From contig JARGGJ010000009.1 in assembly GCA_029210915.1 (NCBI GenBank), positions 1 to 61,782 on the forward strand: a stretch of DNA of 61,782 bases, in the 5' to 3' direction. Positions 57,572 through 61,782 of the stretch are shown here, one piece after another (position 1 is the stretch's first letter; each line of letters opens with the position of its first letter). The position numbers and the translations under genes were made by a program. The notes under the pieces are model-generated. The model searched no databases and was not told the origin of the DNA. It was given only the letters and a program-made list of their open reading frames with translations. This DNA is from Patescibacteria group bacterium. Its GTDB lineage: Bacteria > Patescibacteriota > Patescibacteriia > 2-12-FULL-60-25.

Positions 57572-58249
57572 ATGGCTTTACTAACAGCAAAAACACGCAA
57601 ACCCGATGAGGCCGCAGAGCCCATGAACGGCCGCGAGCCAATAAAGGGAGTGGTATATGGAAATGGCATACCTTCCGTATCACTTAACATTGGCCCGTCC
57701 GATTTCCTGCACTTATTCCGCGAAGTAAAATACTCATCTTTATTTGATTTGGTAATCGATGACGCGGAGCCTGTTAAGGCGATCATTCAAGAGGTTCAGG
57801 TTCATCCTGTAACCATGAATCCCATTCATATCGATTTCCGCCAGATCCGCATGGATCAACCTATAACAGTCGAAGTTCCTTTGGTTTTCGTTGGTGAATC
57901 CGATGCTGTCAAAATGGGTGGTACTCTTATCAAGAACTTAGACGAAGTAGAGATCGAATGTTTACCGGCCAAACTCCCTAAAGAATTGGTTGTCGATCTA
58001 TCCGTGCTTAAAACATATGAAGACCGCATTGTCGTCAGCTCTCTTCAAGTACCCGAGGGTGTTGCTCTTCATCACGATGCCGAAGAACTAATTGCGGCCG
58101 TCGAAGAACCGTTATCAGAAGAAGAACAAAAGAAACTCGAGGAACAAGATATTGGTGATGTTACGGCAGTTAAATCAGAGGCTGATGAAAAGAAAGAGGG
58201 CGAAGAAGCGGCTGCAACCGATGAAGCGGGTAATGATAAGAAAGAATAA
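57572..58249 (+). CDS. rplY: 50S ribosomal protein L25/general stress protein Ctc
   Basis: 225 residues from ATG 57572 (MALLTAKTRK). L25 binds 5S rRNA. The N-terminal domain has REPIKGVVYGNGIPSVSLNI and LFREVKYSSLFDLVIDD; the C-terminal TL5/CTC domain has VQVHPVTMNPIHIDFRQI and VGESDAVKMGGTLIKNLDEVEIECLPAKLPKELVVDLS. The last 40 residues are an acidic tail rich in Glu. The start upstream (57527) lies in repeat sequence and is rejected. Confidence 0.94.
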   Translation: MALLTAKTRKPDEAAEPMNGREPIKGVVYGNGIPSVSLNIGPSDFLHLFREVKYSSLFDLVIDDAEPVKAIIQEVQVHPVTMNPIHIDFRQIRMDQPITVEVPLVFVGESDAVKMGGTLIKNLDEVEIECLPAKLPKELVVDLSVLKTYEDRIVVSSLQVPEGVALHHDAEELIAAVEEPLSEEEQKKLEEQDIGDVTAVKSEADEKKEGEEAAATDEAGNDKKE

Positions 58250-58265
58250 CATCTGAAAAAACGCC

Positions 58266-59381
58266 ATGATCAAGCGTCAGGAGGGATCAAAAAATAATAA
58301 AGAGATAGTTCTATTAGTCGCGACATGGGTAAAGCGTCACTGGCCGTATTTGGCTGGGGGCGCTTTTTTGATTTTAGCACTTAGTGTTGGATTTTTGGCG
58401 TATGCACTCTACGGCAACGATGGCGATAAATCGCAAACAAATACCGCAATGGCCGCGCCAACCAGCACCGAACCAAACGATGGTCTGGTCGCCCGTTGGC
58501 TCGATGGTATCCGTGTTCCGGAATCAGAATCGCGATTACTCCCACGTGCTGTAATGATTGAAAACCAAGTACATGCACGGCCATTAGCGGGCATCGCCGA
58601 GGCCAGTTTGGTTTTTGAAGCCTCTGTTGAGGGTGGTATCACTCGCTTAATGGCGGTCTTTAACGCCTCTACAACCGCCGAGGAAATCGGTCCTGTTCGC
58701 TCTGCTCGTCCTTATTATGTTGAATGGGCACAATCTTTAGATGCAATCTATGCTCACGTCGGTGGTAGTCCCGAAGCTTTAAACCGGATTGGAGGTTTAA
58801 CCAATTTTCGCAATCTAGATGAAATGGCGGGGGAGAGATACTTCTGGCGTTCTAAGTATCGCGCCGCCCCACACAACGTCTTCACCAGCTCTGAAAATCT
58901 AAACAAAGTCGAAGCCGATAAAGAATGGGAACCGGGCATTTTTACTCCGTGGATTTTTACAGATGAAGATAAGGATATACCACCCGGCAATATTAAAGAT
59001 GTCACGATTCCTTTTGATGGTAGTTATAAAGTTAAATGGGTTTATGATCAGGAATCCAATTCCTATGAGCGATATTTGGCGGGCTCTCGCGATAAAGATA
59101 AAAAGGGAACGCCAATTAACGCAAAAAATATTTTAGTTTTATCCACCGATCAAAAAGTTTTAGATGATAAAGGCCGATTGTATATTCGCACAACCGGCGA
59201 GGGCAAAGGTTGGTACTTTGCCGGTGCCGAAGTTAAAGAAATAGTCTGGTCTCGTACAGCCGGGGATTTTTACAAAATCAATACACCCGATGGCCGGGAC
59301 GTTGCTTTTTTACGTGGTAATACCTGGATAGAGATCGCTTCTTTGCCAAAATACGAACCAAAGTTTAAATCAGAAGAATAA
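58266..59381 (+). CDS. DUF3048 family membrane-anchored protein (YerB-like)
   Basis: 371 residues. One N-terminal helix (about 28-50) and an outer domain with PRAVMIENQVHARPLAGIAEASLVFEASVEGGITRLMAVFN and IGPVRSARPYYVEWAQSLDAIYAHVGGSPEA, which is the DUF3048 signature. YerB-like lipoproteins of Firmicutes are related; the activity is not established. It starts 16 bases after rplY, near AGGAGG in its own early codons. Confidence 0.88.
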   Translation: MIKRQEGSKNNKEIVLLVATWVKRHWPYLAGGAFLILALSVGFLAYALYGNDGDKSQTNTAMAAPTSTEPNDGLVARWLDGIRVPESESRLLPRAVMIENQVHARPLAGIAEASLVFEASVEGGITRLMAVFNASTTAEEIGPVRSARPYYVEWAQSLDAIYAHVGGSPEALNRIGGLTNFRNLDEMAGERYFWRSKYRAAPHNVFTSSENLNKVEADKEWEPGIFTPWIFTDEDKDIPPGNIKDVTIPFDGSYKVKWVYDQESNSYERYLAGSRDKDKKGTPINAKNILVLSTDQKVLDDKGRLYIRTTGEGKGWYFAGAEVKEIVWSRTAGDFYKINTPDGRDVAFLRGNTWIEIASLPKYEPKFKSEE

Positions 59382-59437
59382 TAACCGTACTAATTACGAA
59401 TCGAGCTCAGCTCGATTCGTAATTCGTAATGTAACTT

Positions 59438-60748
59438 ATGAAAAAAAATTCCAACCCTGCTTATATCGTAAACGGCGGAAAACCTTTATACGGTTCTGTA
59501 AAAATCGGTGGAGCAAAAAATGCCGCTACCAAACAGATGGTGGCATCGCTTTTAACTGACGATGAAGTTAAGCTAACCAACGTTCCGCAAATTGGTGATG
59601 TTGATGCCACTATCGAACTGTTAAAAAGTCTGGGAGTAAAAATAGCCCACAAAAATGATGAAGTCATTATTAATTCCAAATCTATTAAGAACGGCGATGT
59701 AGCTTCCGCGCTTAGTCGTAAGAATAGAATACCGATTTTACTCATTGGTCCGCTATTACATCGTTTTGGCGAGGCCCGCATACCAATGTTGGGCGGTTGT
59801 AAAATCGGAGCACGACCGGTAGATATTCACCTGGACGGTTTTAAAAAGATGGGTGCCGAAATAATTTACGAGGAAGATTGCTACACTGTTAAAGCCAAAG
59901 AACTGCAAGCCGCAATGATAGAGCTTCCGTTTCCGTCGGTTGGCGCCACGGAAAACTTAATGCTTGCCGCGGTACGTGCTAAGGGAACAACAACCATCTC
60001 AAATGCAGCCATAGAGCCTGAAATAATGGATACTGCCAAACTCTTACAATCCATGGGAGCGATAATCAATCTCGAGGCTAACCGCACTTGGGTTATCGAA
60101 GGAGTTGAGTCTCTATCGGGTGCTGAGCACAATGTAATACATGATCGCATCGAAGCAGCTTCCTTTGGTATTACGGCCGCAATAACCGGAGGTGAAGTTT
60201 TTGTTGAAGGAGCCGAGCAAGACCATCTTTTAACCTTCCTTAACGCATTACGCCGTGTTGGAGTACCATTTACCATCAAACCAAATGGCATCGTCTTTGG
60301 TTCGGCAAAAAAATACAGTCCAATCACCTTGGAAACGGATGTTCACCCGGGTTTTATGACCGATTGGCAACAACCGTTTGTAATGCTTCTAACACAGTCG
60401 GATGGAGTTTCCATTGTTCATGAAACGATCTTTGAAGATCGATTTGGGTACACGGAAGCTTTAAAAAAGATGGGAGCCACCATTCAACTGCACTCCGATT
60501 GTTTAGGTTCCAGACAATGCCGATACCAGCATCAAAACTTTAAACACTCCTGCATCATCGTGGGTGCGACTCCTCTTACAGCTGCAGAAATTACTATCCC
60601 TGATTTACGAGCCGGATTCTCATACATTCTCGCCGCTCTTATGGCCAAAGGTAAATCCACCGTCACCGGCGTAGAACATATCGAACGCGGCTACGAGAAT
60701 CTTATCGAAAAACTCAAAGGCTTAGGAGCGGATATCAAGCGTGCCTAG
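59438..60748 (+). CDS. murA: UDP-N-acetylglucosamine 1-carboxyvinyltransferase
   Basis: 436 residues (usual 419-430). MurA adds enolpyruvate to UDP-GlcNAc, the first committed step of peptidoglycan synthesis. Signatures are GSVKIGGAKNAA, the active-site Cys in LGGCKIGARPVDIHLDGF, PFPSVGATENLMLAAV, TDVHPGFMTDWQQPF and DLRAGFSYI. The presence of Cys rather than Asp at the active site predicts fosfomycin sensitivity. Its 3' end overlaps the convergent prmC by 14 bases. Confidence 0.96.
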   Translation: MKKNSNPAYIVNGGKPLYGSVKIGGAKNAATKQMVASLLTDDEVKLTNVPQIGDVDATIELLKSLGVKIAHKNDEVIINSKSIKNGDVASALSRKNRIPILLIGPLLHRFGEARIPMLGGCKIGARPVDIHLDGFKKMGAEIIYEEDCYTVKAKELQAAMIELPFPSVGATENLMLAAVRAKGTTTISNAAIEPEIMDTAKLLQSMGAIINLEANRTWVIEGVESLSGAEHNVIHDRIEAASFGITAAITGGEVFVEGAEQDHLLTFLNALRRVGVPFTIKPNGIVFGSAKKYSPITLETDVHPGFMTDWQQPFVMLLTQSDGVSIVHETIFEDRFGYTEALKKMGATIQLHSDCLGSRQCRYQHQNFKHSCIIVGATPLTAAEITIPDLRAGFSYILAALMAKGKSTVTGVEHIERGYENLIEKLKGLGADIKRA

Positions 60749-61622
60749 TTAATATCATAAACCGCACCCGTCCGCATAAATCTTTTTCAAATTTTATTTT
60801 AGCATTGGGAAGATTTTCTTTTACGAATTTTTTGAGCTCGGCAACTTGCCTCGGATCAATTTCAAAATATAAGTGCCAGCTTAATTTTGCAGTAGAGTAG
60901 GGGGTTAAGAATTTTTCCAATTGTTGAATACATTTTTTAATCAATTCCGTGCCGTTATCACCGGCAAATAGCGCATTTTTTGGTTCATAATTGATTACAT
61001 CTTTTTGCATGGTATCCATATCGGAGTGGGGGAGGTAGGGGAGATTGGCTGCCACAAAAAGCGCTACGCTCTCTTTGTTGGAAATTTTTCGAGCTATCAC
61101 AGAGCCCATTTTCTTTTCAAAAAGATTACTGTGGATAAGTTCCAAGGGTGTGGATAATTTATTAGCATTATATTTTACGACGCTAAGTGTAGCGGGGGAA
61201 TTATCGCTCGCTACTACCTCTGCCTCGGGTTGATTTTTTTTAATTGCACAAGCAATGCACCCCGAACCTGTACCAATATCAACTGCAATCAATTTTTTCT
61301 TGCGTTTCACTTCCCTATTCATGTCCGTGATAATTTTTTCAACTAAGACTTCGGTTTCCGGTCTGGGAATCAGTGTAGTGCGATTCACTTTAAAATCCAA
61401 TCCATAAAAAGGTTGATATCCAACCAAATAAGCGATTGGTTCATTTTTACGTCTGCGAGCAATTAATCTTAAAAACTTTTTTGCGTATATCTCACCAATC
61501 TGCTCATCCATATGCGCTGCAATGTATGTTCCGGATACATGGGCGGCGTAAGCTAACAACAAAATCGCCTCTCTGCGATCCAAATCATTTGCGTCACTCA
61601 AAAGTTTTTTTATTGTAGACAT
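60735..61622 (-). CDS. prmC: Peptide chain release factor N5-glutamine methyltransferase
   Basis: 295 residues. PrmC methylates the Gln of the GGQ motif in release factors such as the RF1 encoded at 7891. The N-terminal helical domain has RRRKNEPIAYLVGYQPFYGLDFKVN and TLIPRPETEVLVE; the SAM site is VDIGTGSGCIACAIK; the catalytic NPPY is NLPY in VAANLPYLPHSD. The substitution of Pro by Leu is seen in other homologues as far as I recall. Confidence 0.93.
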   Translation of the reverse strand: MSTIKKLLSDANDLDRREAILLLAYAAHVSGTYIAAHMDEQIGEIYAKKFLRLIARRRKNEPIAYLVGYQPFYGLDFKVNRTTLIPRPETEVLVEKIITDMNREVKRKKKLIAVDIGTGSGCIACAIKKNQPEAEVVASDNSPATLSVVKYNANKLSTPLELIHSNLFEKKMGSVIARKISNKESVALFVAANLPYLPHSDMDTMQKDVINYEPKNALFAGDNGTELIKKCIQQLEKFLTPYSTAKLSWHLYFEIDPRQVAELKKFVKENLPNAKIKFEKDLCGRVRFMILTRHA

Positions 61623-61782
61623 AATTCATACATAATGGAGTCTTTAACTGCATACGTCAAACAAGTGCTGGTTTATTTTTATTCTTTATAGTTTACGGTT
61701 TCACATCTGCACTTGATGAGACACATCGGTAACAACCCGAGATTCCTCAGGAACTCAGGTAAGATACCGATCTATGCCAATC
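61623..61782. other. Right edge, possible start of a gene
   Basis: An ATG at 61716 opens a frame to the window end (MRHIGNNPRFLRNSGKIPIY). It has no Shine-Dalgarno and is too short to judge. Nothing else is recognised. Confidence 0.2.

Overview
The window looks like a stretch of a small, streamlined bacterial chromosome of the candidate phyla radiation (Patescibacteria, Parcubacteria-like). This is an inference from several things: compact housekeeping genes, many small membrane or secreted proteins with no recognisable family, surface-protein modules of the 'DGKRYVFP' type, many genes with a -10 box almost touching the start codon, and several families of intergenic palindromes. UGA is a normal stop here. 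A finer taxonomic rank cannot be read from the sequence.

Layout. 1-1000: the tail of an IS30-like transposase, tRNA-Leu(GAG), tRNA-Val(UAC) and degenerate repeats. 1066-8949: an ATP-grasp protein, an RNase Z-like hydrolase, a methyltransferase, YraN, two short promoter-terminator units without a convincing gene, queA diverging from rpmE, and prfA. 9130-11997: three lipoprotein genes, each with its own promoter. 12211-23593: rpsB-tsf, a membrane-anchored sensor-like protein, gap, a phosphoesterase, pgk, an unknown gene, a three-gene ABC-2 exporter and eno. 23800-30932: miaB, a lipoprotein, miaA, gatB, a polytopic membrane protein and a thymidylate-kinase-like gene. 31115-36098: an unknown 655-residue protein, a double-domain ThyX, dUTPase and a small P-loop kinase. 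36278-41199: rplA, rplK, nusG and secE, with a foreign-looking cassette between rplA and rplK. 41582-50057: an old-yellow-enzyme family reductase, several membrane or surface proteins, a YHYH-DsbA fusion and a tandem Nudix protein. 50181-61622: gyrB, two candidate structured RNAs, a second cassette protein, a phosphatase, rodA, rplY, a DUF3048 protein, murA and prmC.

Functional links. Lower glycolysis (gap, pgk, eno) sits next to translation genes (rpsB, tsf, rpmE, prfA, prmC, rplA, rplK, rplY) and tRNA modification genes (queA, miaA, miaB). ThyX, dUTPase and the two kinases suggest dTTP supply. RodA, MurA and the DUF3048 protein point to a peptidoglycan wall.

Two gene architectures stand out. 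Many housekeeping genes have a -10 box 4-9 bases before the ATG and no Shine-Dalgarno, so they look leaderless. A second group has a TTGACA box, a 17-base spacer, a leader, a strong Shine-Dalgarno and usually its own terminator: the ATP-grasp gene, the three lipoproteins, the 655-residue protein, and the paralogous pair at 37388 and 53387. Candidate RNAs at 5485, 5840 and 53259 share the promoter style. Several of these units are bordered by repeats with AACCTTGATT/AATCAAGGTT ends. This cassette-like accessory set, including two strongly structured candidate RNAs at 52420-53260, is the best lead for something undescribed.
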